Notes: a model not told the origin generated them from the letters alone. Counted from the first letter of the stretch, positions 23,124-32,841 are shown. The stretch: DNA of 64,000 bases from Chryseobacterium taiwanense (GCF_000813825.1 NZ_JWTA01000021.1:62001-126000); one strand, 5' to 3'. Made by a program: numbers and translations.

Positions 23124-25223
23124 TTACCAAATTTTTATTCTTTCTTCTGGCGCTTTATACATTTTATCACCTGGTTTTATATCAAATGCTTTAATGAATG
23201 CATCCTGATTCACCAACGGACCAAATGCTCTGAAAATTCCCGGAGAGTGTGGGTCTGTTTTCACCTGATTCACCATATATTGTTCCGTAGCTTTGGTTCT
23301 CCAAACAGTTGCCCAGCTCATAAAGAATCTCTGATCTTGGGTAAATCCGCTAATTAATCCCGGATTTCCTTTGTCTTTAAGATACATCTGAAGCGCATCG
23401 TAAGCTACAGCAACTCCTCCTAAGTCTCCGATATTTTCACCACTTGTAAATTTACCGTTTACAAAGCTTCCTTTTACCGGTTCGTAGCTGCTATATTGTG
23501 CTGCCAACTGACCTACTTTTGCATCAAAGTTCTTACGGTCTGCATCCGTCCACCAGTTATTTAAGTTACCATCTCCGTCGAATCTTGAACCACTGTCGTC
23601 AAATCCGTGAGAGATTTCGTGACCGATAACGGCACCAATTCCTCCAAAATTAACTGCAGCATCTGCTTTCGGATTGTAGAAAGGCGGCTGTAGAATCGCA
23701 GCAGGGAAAACGATTTCGTTATTTGAACCGTTATAGTAAGCATTTACTGTTTGCGGAGTCATTCCCCATTCTGTCTTGTCAACTGGTTTTCCTACTTTGT
23801 CTAAGTTTTTCTGATATTGCCAAGCTGAAACGTTCTGTAGGTTGGAATATAAAGTGGCACCTGATTTTGGAGATTCTACTTTTAACTGAGTATAGTCTTT
23901 CCATTTGTCAGGATAAGCAATTTTTACCGTGAATTTGGACAGTTTTTCCTGAGCTTTTACTTTTGTTTCAGGAGACATCCAGTCCATATCATTGATATGT
24001 TTTTTGAATGATTTCAAAAGATAGTCGATATAGGTTTCCATCTGAGCTTTTGCCTCAGGCGTAAAGTATTTTTCAACGTATAATTTCCCAAAAGCTTCGC
24101 CAAGAACTCCGTTTACAAGAGAAAGTCCTCTTTTATTCATCGGGCGCTGCTCTTTTTGCCCCTGAAGATATTTAGAATAGAAATCGAATCTGATCTGCTC
24201 TAAATTATCATCAAGATTACTTGCATTCCCGTTGATCAGGTGGTATTTCAGATAGTCTTTTACTAAAGGAAGGTTATTCTGTGTAAGGAACGAATCCATA
24301 TTCTGATAATATTTCAATTCGCCGACGATTACTTTATGGGTATTTACTCCGGCGTCTTTTAAATATTTCGGAAGGTTGATGTTTTTAACCAACGCAGGCA
24401 GCTCTGATACATTTTTTGGATTGTATCTTAAATTAGCATCTCTGTTTTGCTCAAGCGTTAATAGATAATTCGCCAATTTCTTTTCAAAATCCACTACATT
24501 TTTTGCTGCAGCATCAGAGTTTTTATATCCTAAAACTCCGAACAGTTTCCCAACATAAGATTGATATTCGGCTAATGTTTTCGTGTTGGCTTCGTTTACT
24601 TTTTGATAGTAATCTCTTCCTAAACCTAGATCCGGACCGCCAAGATATACTGCATTCATAGTAGAATTCTTCATATCTGCTCCTACTCTCCATCCATAGA
24701 AAGAATTGTCTCCCAGTTTTGTAGCTTCCAACAGATATTTTTGAAGATCGTTCAGGTTTTTAATGGCATCAATTTTTGCCAAATCTCCTTTGATAGGAGC
24801 TAAACCGTCTGCATTTCTTTTAGCAGTATCCATAAAAGAAGCGTACAAGTTCTGAATTTTCTGTCCTTCAGAACCTGCTGTATAATTTTCGGATAAAATT
24901 TTGTTTAAAATATCCAAAGAAGCATCATCCACATTTTCTCTCAAGGCATTGAAAGAACCCCAACTCGCTTTATCTGAAGGAATCTGAGTGGTTTTCACCC
25001 AATTTCCGTTCACATAGCTAAAAAAATCATCTTGCGGACGAACAGCTTTGTCCATATAAGACAAATTGAGTCCTTCTTCTTTTACTTCCTCTTTTTTCAC
25101 CGGATTTACAACTACTTCTTTCATCGCTTCAGGTTTTTGAGTTTCGGCAGTTTTTGTCGTACCACACGAGTTTAAAAATACCAAACCAGAAAAGGCAAGT
25201 ATTCCAATATTTAGCTTTTTCAT
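23124..25223 (-). CDS. M13-family (neprilysin/PepO-like) zinc metallopeptidase, lipoprotein
   Basis: Envelope zinc endopeptidase of family M13, 699 residues. The signal is MKKLNIGILAFSGLVFLNSC with a lipobox LNSC (residue 20). An N-terminal M13 domain begins with LSYMDKAVRPQDDFFSYVNG and WVKTTQIPSDKASWGSFNAL. The catalytic domain carries the NAYYNGSNNEIVFPAAILQP substrate segment, zinc motif VIGHEISHGFDD (HExxH about residue 553) and the third ligand in ENIGDLGG (about residue 612), and ends in YKAPEERIKIW, the usual W terminus. A paralogue of the same type lies directly upstream after 155 bp. Substrate peptides unknown. Confidence 0.95.
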   Translation of the reverse strand: MKKLNIGILAFSGLVFLNSCGTTKTAETQKPEAMKEVVVNPVKKEEVKEEGLNLSYMDKAVRPQDDFFSYVNGNWVKTTQIPSDKASWGSFNALRENVDDASLDILNKILSENYTAGSEGQKIQNLYASFMDTAKRNADGLAPIKGDLAKIDAIKNLNDLQKYLLEATKLGDNSFYGWRVGADMKNSTMNAVYLGGPDLGLGRDYYQKVNEANTKTLAEYQSYVGKLFGVLGYKNSDAAAKNVVDFEKKLANYLLTLEQNRDANLRYNPKNVSELPALVKNINLPKYLKDAGVNTHKVIVGELKYYQNMDSFLTQNNLPLVKDYLKYHLINGNASNLDDNLEQIRFDFYSKYLQGQKEQRPMNKRGLSLVNGVLGEAFGKLYVEKYFTPEAKAQMETYIDYLLKSFKKHINDMDWMSPETKVKAQEKLSKFTVKIAYPDKWKDYTQLKVESPKSGATLYSNLQNVSAWQYQKNLDKVGKPVDKTEWGMTPQTVNAYYNGSNNEIVFPAAILQPPFYNPKADAAVNFGGIGAVIGHEISHGFDDSGSRFDGDGNLNNWWTDADRKNFDAKVGQLAAQYSSYEPVKGSFVNGKFTSGENIGDLGGVAVAYDALQMYLKDKGNPGLISGFTQDQRFFMSWATVWRTKATEQYMVNQVKTDPHSPGIFRAFGPLVNQDAFIKAFDIKPGDKMYKAPEERIKIW

Positions 25224-25332
25224 TAAAGATAATTTTTGATTTTACACAAACTTACCAAATATACGAATAGTTTATTAATGATAAATTATGCTCTTAATGA
25301 TCGCTTATGCTTTATCAATTATCATTCATAAA

Positions 25333-25358
25333 AAAACCGCTCATTTCTGAGCGGTTTT
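25333..25358 (-). terminator. intrinsic terminator of the second M13 peptidase gene
   Basis: Perfect 11-bp stem AAAACCGCTCA/TGAGCGGTTTT with a TTTC loop, 20 bp beyond the stop at 25379. Confidence 0.85.
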
Positions 25359-25378
25359 GAATAGTATTGATCCGATGA

Positions 25379-27406
25379 TTACCAGATTTTAATTCTGTCT
25401 GAAGGAGCTTTGTATAGTTTATCTCCTTGTTTTACGTCAAATGCTTTATAGAATGCATCAACATTGATGATAGGACCGAAACTTCTGAAATATCCAGGAG
25501 AGTGCGGATCTGTTTTCACCTGATTGATCATATATTTCTCACTTGATAAAGTTCTCCAAACGGTTGCCCAGCTTAAGAAGAATCTCTGATCTTGTGTATA
25601 ACCACTGATTGAACCTGGGTTTCCTTTGTCTTTAAGATACATTTGCAATGCATCATAAGCAATGTTTACCCCACCTAAGTCAGCAATATTTTCACCGTTT
25701 GTGAAAGTTCCGTTTACGAAAGTTCCTTTTACCGGCTCATATTTATCATACTGAGCAGCAAGAGCTTTTGTTGCTTTTTCAAAGTTTGCTTTATCTTCTG
25801 GAGTCCACCAGTCAACCAAGTTTCCGTCTGCGTCGAACTGTGCTCCTGAATCATCAAATCCGTGGCTCATTTCGTGACCGATAACTGCACCAATTCCACC
25901 GAAATTAATTGCAGCATCTGCTTTAGGATTGAAGAAAGGCGGCTGAAGGATTGCAGCAGGGAATACGATTTCGTTGTTTACCGGGTTGTAGTAAGCATTT
26001 ACAGTCTGTGGAGTCATTCCCCATTCTGTTTTATCTACTGCTTTTCCGATTTTTGCTAAGTCTTTGTTATACTGCCATTCTCCGATGTTCTGAAGGTTGC
26101 TGTATAAGCTTCCTCCTTTAGCTTCAGAAACGATATTCAATTTAGAATAGTCTTTCCATTTGTCTGGATAAGCAACTTTCACTGTAAACTTGTTCAGTTT
26201 TTCCATTGCTTTTACTTTCGTTGTAGAAGACATCCAAGCTAAGTTGTTGATGTGAACAGCAAAACTTTTCTTTAAATAGTCGATCAACTCAACCATTTGA
26301 GCTTTAGCTTCAGCAGGGAAATATTTTTCAACGTATAATTTACCGAAAGCTTCTCCTAACGTTCCGTTGATTAATTCATATCCTCTCTTGTTAAGAGCTC
26401 TTTGTTCCTGCTGACCTCTTAAATATTTACCATAGAAAGCAAATTTCATGTCTCCCAATTTTTCACTTAGGTAAGAAGCGCTTCCGTGAATCATGTGGAA
26501 CTTCAGGTAATCTTTAATTACAGGAAGGTTTTGAGCATTGATTAATTTATCAAAATCTTTATAGAAACCGATTTCCCCGATAATTACTTTATCTGTGTTT
26601 ACTCCCACTTTTTTAAGGTAAGCCGGAAGATCAACTCCTTTTACCAACGCTGAAAGTTCAGCCATTGTTCTTGGGTTGTACTGAAGGGTATTATCACGGC
26701 TCTGCTCGTTCGTAAGGTAAGTTTTTGCTAAACTTTTTTCGTAATCTACGATCCCTTTTGCAGCTACATCAGCATTTTTGTATCCTAATTCTTTTAGCAT
26801 AGAAGCTACATACTTTGTATATTCTGCAATAGCTTCTGTATTTTTTTCGTTTACTTTCTGGTAATAATCTCTTCCTAAACCAAGAGATGGGTTACCCAAA
26901 TAAACCGCATTCATTTTAGAGTCTTTCAGATCTGCATCAATTCCCCATCCGTATAGAGTATTTTCACCTTCTTTTGTTACGGAAATCAGGTAATTTTGAA
27001 GATCTGCAAGGTTTTTAATTGCATCAATTTTCTTGATATTTTCCTGAATAGGCTTGATTCCATCAGCATTTCTCTTCGCCATATTCATATATGTCGCGTA
27101 CAAATCCTGAATCTTTTTCCCTTCTGTTCCATCAGCAAACTTATCTTTCAAAAGAGAGTTCAGAATGGTCATCGAGTTATTGTCTGTGTCATCAGCCAAT
27201 TTGTTGAAACTTCCCCAAGTTGGTTTATCAGAAGGAATTTTGGCAGTTTTCATCCAAGTTCCGCTCACGTAGTTATAAAAATCATCTTGTGGACGAACTG
27301 ATTTATCCATCAAGCTAAGGTCTAAGCCTTTGTCTGTAGCCTGAGCGCTCACTGTCTGTGAACCAATCCCTGCTAATAAAGCCAAAGAAAGTGTTAATTT
27401 TTTCAT
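25379..27406 (-). CDS. M13-family zinc metallopeptidase, periplasmic
   Basis: Paralogue of the preceding M13 peptidase, 675 residues. The signal (MKKLTLSLALLAGIGSQTVS, then AQA) lacks a lipobox cysteine, so the product is predicted soluble and periplasmic. Landmarks: LSLMDKSVRPQDDFYNYVSG, ENTLYGWGIDADLKDSKMNA, PQTVNAYYNPVNNEIVFPAA, zinc motif VIGHEMSHGFDD (about residue 530) and ENIADLGG (about residue 588); the protein ends YKAPSDRIKIW. The two paralogues share most landmarks almost residue for residue, so a tandem duplication with divergence of localisation is likely. Confidence 0.95.
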   Translation of the reverse strand: MKKLTLSLALLAGIGSQTVSAQATDKGLDLSLMDKSVRPQDDFYNYVSGTWMKTAKIPSDKPTWGSFNKLADDTDNNSMTILNSLLKDKFADGTEGKKIQDLYATYMNMAKRNADGIKPIQENIKKIDAIKNLADLQNYLISVTKEGENTLYGWGIDADLKDSKMNAVYLGNPSLGLGRDYYQKVNEKNTEAIAEYTKYVASMLKELGYKNADVAAKGIVDYEKSLAKTYLTNEQSRDNTLQYNPRTMAELSALVKGVDLPAYLKKVGVNTDKVIIGEIGFYKDFDKLINAQNLPVIKDYLKFHMIHGSASYLSEKLGDMKFAFYGKYLRGQQEQRALNKRGYELINGTLGEAFGKLYVEKYFPAEAKAQMVELIDYLKKSFAVHINNLAWMSSTTKVKAMEKLNKFTVKVAYPDKWKDYSKLNIVSEAKGGSLYSNLQNIGEWQYNKDLAKIGKAVDKTEWGMTPQTVNAYYNPVNNEIVFPAAILQPPFFNPKADAAINFGGIGAVIGHEMSHGFDDSGAQFDADGNLVDWWTPEDKANFEKATKALAAQYDKYEPVKGTFVNGTFTNGENIADLGGVNIAYDALQMYLKDKGNPGSISGYTQDQRFFLSWATVWRTLSSEKYMINQVKTDPHSPGYFRSFGPIINVDAFYKAFDVKQGDKLYKAPSDRIKIW

Positions 27407-27519
27407 TTCTAATTACAATTTAACAATATGTATATTTTTTTTCCAATTTGTTACTAAGAATTTTTGTTTTCTCAAAAACCTTCTTAACCATTGATTTTAT
27501 TCAGTTTACTTATCTGTTT

Positions 27520-28770
27520 TTATTCAGAAATTAAAAGTCCTACCAAGTCCTGAATAATTTTCTGTGAAACAAAATTCATGAAATCCAGTCTTTCAAGATG
27601 GGGCATGTATAATTTTGAAGTTATTTCTTTATTATCAATTCTGATGGTATAAAAAACAGTTCCGATGTCTTTTCCGTCCTCTCCTTTTCCCGGTCCTGCA
27701 ACTCCTGTAGTAGAAAGTGAAATATTGGTTTTGAATAATTGTTGACAACCTTTTGCCATTTCCGAAGCCACCTGCTCACTCACGACTGTAAATTGATCTA
27801 CCGTTTCTTTTTTAACCTTTAAAATCTCAATTTTCTTTTCGGTTGCATAAGCTATCATTCCTCCAAAATAATATTTTGAACTCCCTGAAACTGAAGTGAT
27901 CATTTTTGCCAATTCACCTCCTGTACAGCTTTCTGCCGTAGAAATTGTCAGCTTTCTCTCTGTTAAAATCTCTGCAAGAATTTTCTCAATTTTATCTTCG
28001 GAAGTTGCAATCACATTGTCTTTAATTAAAGGCAATAATTTCTGAATTTCTTCTTCCAGTTGCTCCTGTAACAGTGTTTCGTTTTCTCCATTTGCTGTCA
28101 GTCTCAATTTCACACGAGTTCCAACCGGAAGATAAGATAAAGCTAAATTTTCAGGTAAAGCCAATTCCCAATCTTCGATGGTATCTGCCAAAATACTCTC
28201 TGGAATGCCAACAACAGAAATAATTCTTGTTGAAATATAATTCAGTTTAAATTTTTCCTGTAAGAAAGGAACAATTTGGTCTTTTATCAGAGGTTTCACT
28301 TCGTAAGGAACTCCCGGTAAACTGAACAATAGTTTCCCATCCTGTTCCATCATCATACAAGGAGCGGTTCCAAAATGATTCTGGAAAACGGTAGATTTTG
28401 TAGGAACAAAAGCCTGTTCGCGATTTCTCTCCAGAATTTCCAGACGGCCGCGTCTTTCCATATAATTTTTAAGGTGATTAAAAGTTGCCTCATCCAACGC
28501 AATTTCATCATTGAAAAATTCGGCGATCGCTTTCTTCGTTTTATCATCTCTTGTAGGGCCTAAACCACCTGTAGTGATAATTAAATCACCCATTTCAAAA
28601 GCTGATGCAATAGCATTTTTAATCGTTTCTATTTCATCTGAAATGGTGAAAATCTGAGAAACTTTAATTCCTATATTTTTAAGTTCAGTAGCAATGAAGT
28701 TAGAATTGGTATCAATCGTATTACCGGAAAGGATTTCGTCACCAATAGTAATCAGAACAGCATTTTCCAT
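27520..28770 (-). CDS. cinA: CinA-family nicotinamide-nucleotide amidohydrolase
   Basis: Two-domain CinA, 416 residues. An N-terminal MoCF/COG1058 domain begins AVLITIGDEILSGNTIDTNS and contains IITTGGLGPTRDDKTKKAIA. The C-terminal CinA amidohydrolase domain (about residues 255-412) contains LTISTAESCTGGELAKMITS, YFGGMIAYATEKKIEILKV and STTGVAGPGKGEDGKDIGTV. It deamidates NMN back to NaMN in pyridine-nucleotide salvage, and the N-terminal domain acts on ADP-ribose in other species. Single gene; normal length for the full fusion. Confidence 0.95.
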   Translation of the reverse strand: MENAVLITIGDEILSGNTIDTNSNFIATELKNIGIKVSQIFTISDEIETIKNAIASAFEMGDLIITTGGLGPTRDDKTKKAIAEFFNDEIALDEATFNHLKNYMERRGRLEILERNREQAFVPTKSTVFQNHFGTAPCMMMEQDGKLLFSLPGVPYEVKPLIKDQIVPFLQEKFKLNYISTRIISVVGIPESILADTIEDWELALPENLALSYLPVGTRVKLRLTANGENETLLQEQLEEEIQKLLPLIKDNVIATSEDKIEKILAEILTERKLTISTAESCTGGELAKMITSVSGSSKYYFGGMIAYATEKKIEILKVKKETVDQFTVVSEQVASEMAKGCQQLFKTNISLSTTGVAGPGKGEDGKDIGTVFYTIRIDNKEITSKLYMPHLERLDFMNFVSQKIIQDLVGLLISE

Positions 28771-28868
28771 ATGTATTTTCGAAAAAATATTTTTTACAAA
28801 TGACGGAAAATTCTATATCACGGGCAATATAAATTGATTTTTTCTATTTTTGGCGAAAATTATAGAGT

Positions 28869-29345
28869 ATGTCTAAATATGATGATGCTTCATGGCATTA
28901 TGGTGGTGATTTTCCTGAAGGTCTTCCTGAAAAAAACGGAGCAACCCATACAGGAATGTTTCTGAACTGGTGCATTAATCACGATTTAATCTCCGATGAA
29001 TTGAAGGAAGACGCAAATGAGGAAATAGAAAAATTAAAAAGAAGGGAAATTACAGGTGCAGAGTTTGTAATGAATACCTTGGATGAAAAGTTTTCCGAAG
29101 ATGATTTAAATGATCTGGGAAATCATTTTGCCAAAGATTATTATGCAGATGACACCGATTTTGGAAATAAGTTCAGTTCATTTGCTGATGATTTCATCAA
29201 TCTTTTTGATACGAAAGCCGAGGAATATGATTATGAATATGAAACTTTTTATCATATTGAAGATACCTACGAAAATTATGATCTCATGAAACAGCTCATC
29301 GATCATCGTTTTGAGGAATGGAAAGAGTATAAAGCGCTGAATTAG
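28869..29345 (+). CDS. hypothetical acidic protein (DUF7832-like)
   Basis: 158-residue, strongly acidic cytosolic protein with no signal. The start MSKYDDASWHYGGDFPEGLP followed by ATHTGMFLNWCINHDLIS is characteristic of a family I recall as DUF7832, often annotated as a possible immunity-type protein; the identification is from memory and hedged. The C-terminus is rich in Tyr, Asp and Glu (KAEEYDYEYETFYHIEDTYE). A TATTTTTG element at 28845-28852 could be its -7 promoter. Followed by palindromic repeats rather than a clear terminator. Confidence 0.75.
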   Translation: MSKYDDASWHYGGDFPEGLPEKNGATHTGMFLNWCINHDLISDELKEDANEEIEKLKRREITGAEFVMNTLDEKFSEDDLNDLGNHFAKDYYADDTDFGNKFSSFADDFINLFDTKAEEYDYEYETFYHIEDTYENYDLMKQLIDHRFEEWKEYKALN

Positions 29346-29350
29346 GAGCT

Positions 29351-29447
29351 TATTTTGTCATTCTGAAAGAAGCGAAGCGTATTGAAGAATCTCTGTAATT
29401 GAAACAGATTCTTCACTTCATTTTATTTCGTTCAGAATGACAAAATA
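29351..29447. repeat. long extragenic palindrome with 17-bp perfect ends
   Basis: TATTTTGTCATTCTGAA (29351-29367) is the exact inverse of 29431-29447, and inner arms GAAGAATCT (29384-29392) and AGATTCTTC (29406-29414) also pair perfectly. The outer core GTCATTC/GAATGAC recurs in the elements at 43079-43156 and, decayed, 41303-41379. Confidence 0.8.
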
Positions 29448-29480
29448 TATGAATTGAGTTGTTTCACAGTATAATGAAAC

Positions 29481-29536
29481 TACCCCGTCTTTTTGCTTTC
29501 GCAAAAATCCACCCCTTCAAAGAAGGGGAATTTTTT
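29481..29536. repeat. palindromic repeat, probable terminator
   Basis: A CCCCTTC/GAAGGGG stem with AAA loop followed by AATTTTTT (29512-29536), preceded by ACCCCGTC and a TTTTTGC/GCAAAAA hairpin (29491-29507). The 3' core matches 14335-14354. It lies between the acidic protein and the lipocalin gene. Confidence 0.6.
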
Positions 29537-29544
29537 ATAATGAA

Positions 29545-30084
29545 CTAATTATGTTTTACCCAGATTAATTCGTTGGTATTGTACCCCAATTTTTTCGCTT
29601 TTTCTAAAAAGCGTTGGCGAATGCTTTCAGGAATTTCTTTGGTTCTGGATAAAATCCAAAGGTATTTCAAACTGCTTCCCACAATTAGAGCATATTGATA
29701 GTTATCATCAATATCCAACACATTATAACCAGCCCAAATCGGTTTGAAAAAGGAAACTTTTAAACGTGCTTCTGATGCATCTTTTACGAATTTGGCTTCA
29801 CCAATAGATTCCTTCCATTCTTTTTTGACATAATCATACCCTTTATTATCTACACGAATGGTTCCGTTTGGATTTTTAGAGTAAGTAGCCGTTACATTAT
29901 CCATATCTTTTTCGAATTTGTAATCGAAACGGGCAATTTCATACCATTTTCCAAGATATCGATCTTCATCAAAATTCTTAACGGCAGTTGCTCCTTTAGG
30001 AATTCCTACAGAGCATGATTTGAAAAGAATAAAGCCTAAAACGCCTATTGAAACCGGAATAGCAATTTTTTGAAAGGTTTTCAT
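29545..30084 (-). CDS. bacterial lipocalin (Blc-like)
   Basis: Single-domain lipocalin, 179 residues, with an N-terminal membrane segment MKTFQKIAIPVSIGVLGFIL; a cysteine follows at residue 24 (FKSC), which could serve as a lipobox though its context is not ideal. The lipocalin signature is NFDEDRYLGKWYEIARFDYK (G-x-W about residue 47). The beta strands end with YALIVGSSLKYLWILSRTKE and IPESIRQRFLEKAKKLGYNT, as in E. coli Blc. Likely an envelope lipid-binding protein. Single gene. Confidence 0.9.
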   Translation of the reverse strand: MKTFQKIAIPVSIGVLGFILFKSCSVGIPKGATAVKNFDEDRYLGKWYEIARFDYKFEKDMDNVTATYSKNPNGTIRVDNKGYDYVKKEWKESIGEAKFVKDASEARLKVSFFKPIWAGYNVLDIDDNYQYALIVGSSLKYLWILSRTKEIPESIRQRFLEKAKKLGYNTNELIWVKHN

Positions 30085-30264
30085 AATAACAAAATTTGTG
30101 TGGTTATGATGAAAAGTTCAAAAATGATGCCTTACAAGTTTTCAATTGGATTACTTTTATTTTTAACACAAAGAGCGCAAGGACTTTTCTTGATCATTAA
30201 TAATTTTTGAGTCGCAAAGACGTTTCACTCAGCTAAGATTCTAAGGGAAAACATTACAAAAAAA

Positions 30265-30999
30265 TTATGAAAAAACTTTCAGAAAATTGTCTTTAAAACT
30301 TCCTGAAACTTCAATCTCTGTATTGTCAGAAAGCGTTGCTGTTCCGCTTTTATGATATGATTTCACAAAACTGGTATTGACGATATGTGAACGATGAACT
30401 CTGACAAAAGGATTCTCCAACAGATCATCAAAGTGTTTCAGAAATCTGCATACCATTTTCTTGGAACCGTCTGTAAGATAAACCTGAGTGAAGTTTCCAT
30501 CTGCCTGAAGTCTTACAATATCTTCTGTTTTCACCACATCAAAACCTTGTAAAGTAGGAAGAATAAGCTGCTGTTTTTCGGGTTTTAGCTTAAGATTTTC
30601 AAGAAGAATTTTATTTCGGTTAAGTTCTTCTTTACTTTCCAAACTTTCGGCTACTTTGTTTACGGCTAAGATCAGTTCCTGAATATCGATGGGTTTTAAA
30701 ATATAATAACTCGCCGATTTATTCAAAGCCTGTAAAGAATATTGGGAAAACGCTGTAATGAAAATGGTTTCATAAGAAAAATCTTTTGTCGCTTCCAATA
30801 CATCAAAAGCATTTCCGAAAGGCATTTCTACATCGAGAAAAACCAATTGAGGCTGCTTTTCTGCAATTAAAGGAACGGCTTCTTTAATGTTTTCTGCCTC
30901 CCCCAAAATCTCAACTTGCGGACAGTATTTTGTGAGATAATTTCTTAAAACATCTCTTGCAATAGCTTCGTCGTCTACGATTATGGATTTTATTTTCAT
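30265..30999 (-). CDS. LytTR-family response regulator
   Basis: Two-domain regulator, 244 residues. The receiver domain (about residues 1-120) has the acidic pocket IIVDDEA, phospho-acceptor Asp56 in QLVFLDVEMP and YYILKPIDIQELI with the conserved Lys. The LytTR DNA-binding domain (about residues 140-244) shows LPTLQGFDVVKTEDIVRLQA, NFTQVYLTDGSKKMVCRFLK and FVRVHRSHIVNTSFVKSYHK. The cognate sensor gene is 47 bp upstream. LytTR regulators bind pairs of direct repeats spaced about 21 bp; three such pairs lie just beyond the sensor gene and are probably its sites. Confidence 0.95.
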   Translation of the reverse strand: MKIKSIIVDDEAIARDVLRNYLTKYCPQVEILGEAENIKEAVPLIAEKQPQLVFLDVEMPFGNAFDVLEATKDFSYETIFITAFSQYSLQALNKSASYYILKPIDIQELILAVNKVAESLESKEELNRNKILLENLKLKPEKQQLILPTLQGFDVVKTEDIVRLQADGNFTQVYLTDGSKKMVCRFLKHFDDLLENPFVRVHRSHIVNTSFVKSYHKSGTATLSDNTEIEVSGSFKDNFLKVFS

Positions 31000-31046
31000 A
31001 TTCTTTTTAGGTTATAGGTGGTAGATTATAGGTTGCAGACTTTAAA

Positions 31047-32837
31047 CTACTTATTAATCAGTTTATACGAAATTTCCACAAAAACTCCTTGTTCAATCTT
31101 TTTATCAGTGATCTTACACTGAATTTCCTGATGGTATAGATCATTCAAAAGAGTGATTCTTTCCAAGGTATTTTTCATTCCGCGACCTTCGCGATTTTTT
31201 TGATGTTGTGTTTTTTGTTTTTTACTTTCTTCAATCCCGATTCCGTTGTCTTCGATGGTGATTTTTAAATATTCCTTTTCTTTTTTGAAGCTTAGCTTTA
31301 AAAAACCTTTGTTTTCTCTGTATCGTAATCCGTGCCAAACCGCATTTTCCAAAAAAGGCTGTACTAACATCCCGGGAACTTTAAGACTTTGGGTATTTAA
31401 ACTTTCATCGACCTCAATTTCGTAATCGAATTTATCTGAAAATCGAGTTTTTTCTAATGCCAAATAGTTTTGAAGCAAATCCAGTTCCTGCTGAAAGGGA
31501 ATAAAATCTTCCGTAGAATTTTCCATTACACCTCGCATAAGCTTTGAAAACTTGGTTAAATATTGATTGGCTTCCAATTCATTATTGGTTGCAATAAAAT
31601 GATTCACAGAATTCAGACTGTTAAAGATAAAATGCGGATTCATCTCTCGTCTGAGCGACTGCAAAGCAATTTTTTTGTTTTTAATCTGAACTTTTTTCAG
31701 AGTTCTAAAAATAAAAACAATCAATGCTATTAAAACAAGTAAAGCTCCAATCAAACTATAATTGAAAACATTTTTCTTACGGATTAGCTCATCTTTCAGC
31801 TCTTTTTCCTTCTCAAGCTGAGAGATTCTTTCTTCTGTATCTTCCAGTACTTTCTGATCAACCAGACTTCTGTCCTTAGAAACCAGATCGGGTAATTTCC
31901 CTAAAAAATCCCTGTACAACAGAACCGATGCGTCTGTATTTTGAGAAATATTATATAAACTATCAAGTTTTTTTACACTTTTTTGAGCTTCCAGCGTATG
32001 ACCTTTTTCAAGGGAAATTTTGTACGCATTTTTTAATAAAGTAATAGCTTCATCGGTATCATTTTTTTTGATATAAATGTCTGCAAGCTCTTGAATCTGA
32101 TTTACTTTTTCCTGAGAATTGTCTTTTACAAAAGCTTCTTTTAAGACTTCTTTTTTAGCTTCAATAGCTTTGTCGAAATTTTTATTTCCGACATACAAAT
32201 CTGTTAGTTTCTGACTGATTTCCAACGCCTGTTGCGGTGCTGCTTGTCTTGAGACTTTGTAAGCGTTGTTCAAATTTTCTTCGGCTTTCGGGATATTTTT
32301 CTGTTCAATATTCACATCCGCCATTTGGCTGTAATTTGCCGCCAAATCTCCTTTATCTTTCTCCTTTTCGTTAATCTGAATATTATTCTGAATTACTGCC
32401 GCTTTCTCTTCCGGAGAATTCGTTGAAAGTCTTGCCGCATCGTTGGAATTTACCTGTTTACTTTTCTCGGTAAAACTCATTTGGGCTGCTCTACTGTAAT
32501 TATTGATCGCAGGCGTAATTTTGTTCTGTTTTTCCTGCGACTGAGCCAATTTTCGGCTTACTTTTTCAATATTGGGTTTGTCATTAAGCTTTTCATAGAT
32601 ATTTTTAGCTCTTATGTAATATTCTTCGCTTTTCGGAAAATTTCCGTCATTGAAAAAGGTTTCTGCAATATTGTAGTAAGAATCTGCCTGTGCGCTTTCA
32701 TCCCGACTGCTAAATGCTTTTTTCAATTTTTTACTTTCTGACTGAACTTCTTCAACAGCACGTTCTTTGTTTTGAGAATACATTGTATTCCCAACAATCA
32801 TGAACAAAAAAATAATAAAAAGTCGAAGCATTTTCAT
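31047..32837 (-). CDS. LytS-type sensor histidine kinase with periplasmic TPR domain
   Basis: Sensor partner of the LytTR regulator, about 596 residues from ATG 32837 (MKMLRLFIIFLFMIVGNTMY); MLRLF at 32831 is an alternative, and the longer frame to 32903 runs through the promoter and is rejected. After the signal come TPR-like helices in the periplasm (EAYYNIAETFFN-like units, about residues 45-350), a membrane helix (VFNYSLIGALLVLIALIVFI, about 385-405), and a His_kinase (PF06580) domain with LRREMNPHFIFNSLNSVNHF. Last is the HATPase domain with ENAVWHGLRYRENKGFLKLS and ITIEDNGIGIE. A TTG-N19-TATCTTTG promoter ends 4 bp before the ATG, so the transcript may be leaderless. Confidence 0.93.
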   Translation of the reverse strand: MKMLRLFIIFLFMIVGNTMYSQNKERAVEEVQSESKKLKKAFSSRDESAQADSYYNIAETFFNDGNFPKSEEYYIRAKNIYEKLNDKPNIEKVSRKLAQSQEKQNKITPAINNYSRAAQMSFTEKSKQVNSNDAARLSTNSPEEKAAVIQNNIQINEKEKDKGDLAANYSQMADVNIEQKNIPKAEENLNNAYKVSRQAAPQQALEISQKLTDLYVGNKNFDKAIEAKKEVLKEAFVKDNSQEKVNQIQELADIYIKKNDTDEAITLLKNAYKISLEKGHTLEAQKSVKKLDSLYNISQNTDASVLLYRDFLGKLPDLVSKDRSLVDQKVLEDTEERISQLEKEKELKDELIRKKNVFNYSLIGALLVLIALIVFIFRTLKKVQIKNKKIALQSLRREMNPHFIFNSLNSVNHFIATNNELEANQYLTKFSKLMRGVMENSTEDFIPFQQELDLLQNYLALEKTRFSDKFDYEIEVDESLNTQSLKVPGMLVQPFLENAVWHGLRYRENKGFLKLSFKKEKEYLKITIEDNGIGIEESKKQKTQHQKNREGRGMKNTLERITLLNDLYHQEIQCKITDKKIEQGVFVEISYKLINK

Positions 32838-32841
32838 AAAA

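Noticed and set aside
30085-30264. Possible small RNA or tRNA in the gap before the LytTR regulator
   Set aside because: No cloverleaf or terminator was found; only weak repeat-like words are seen.
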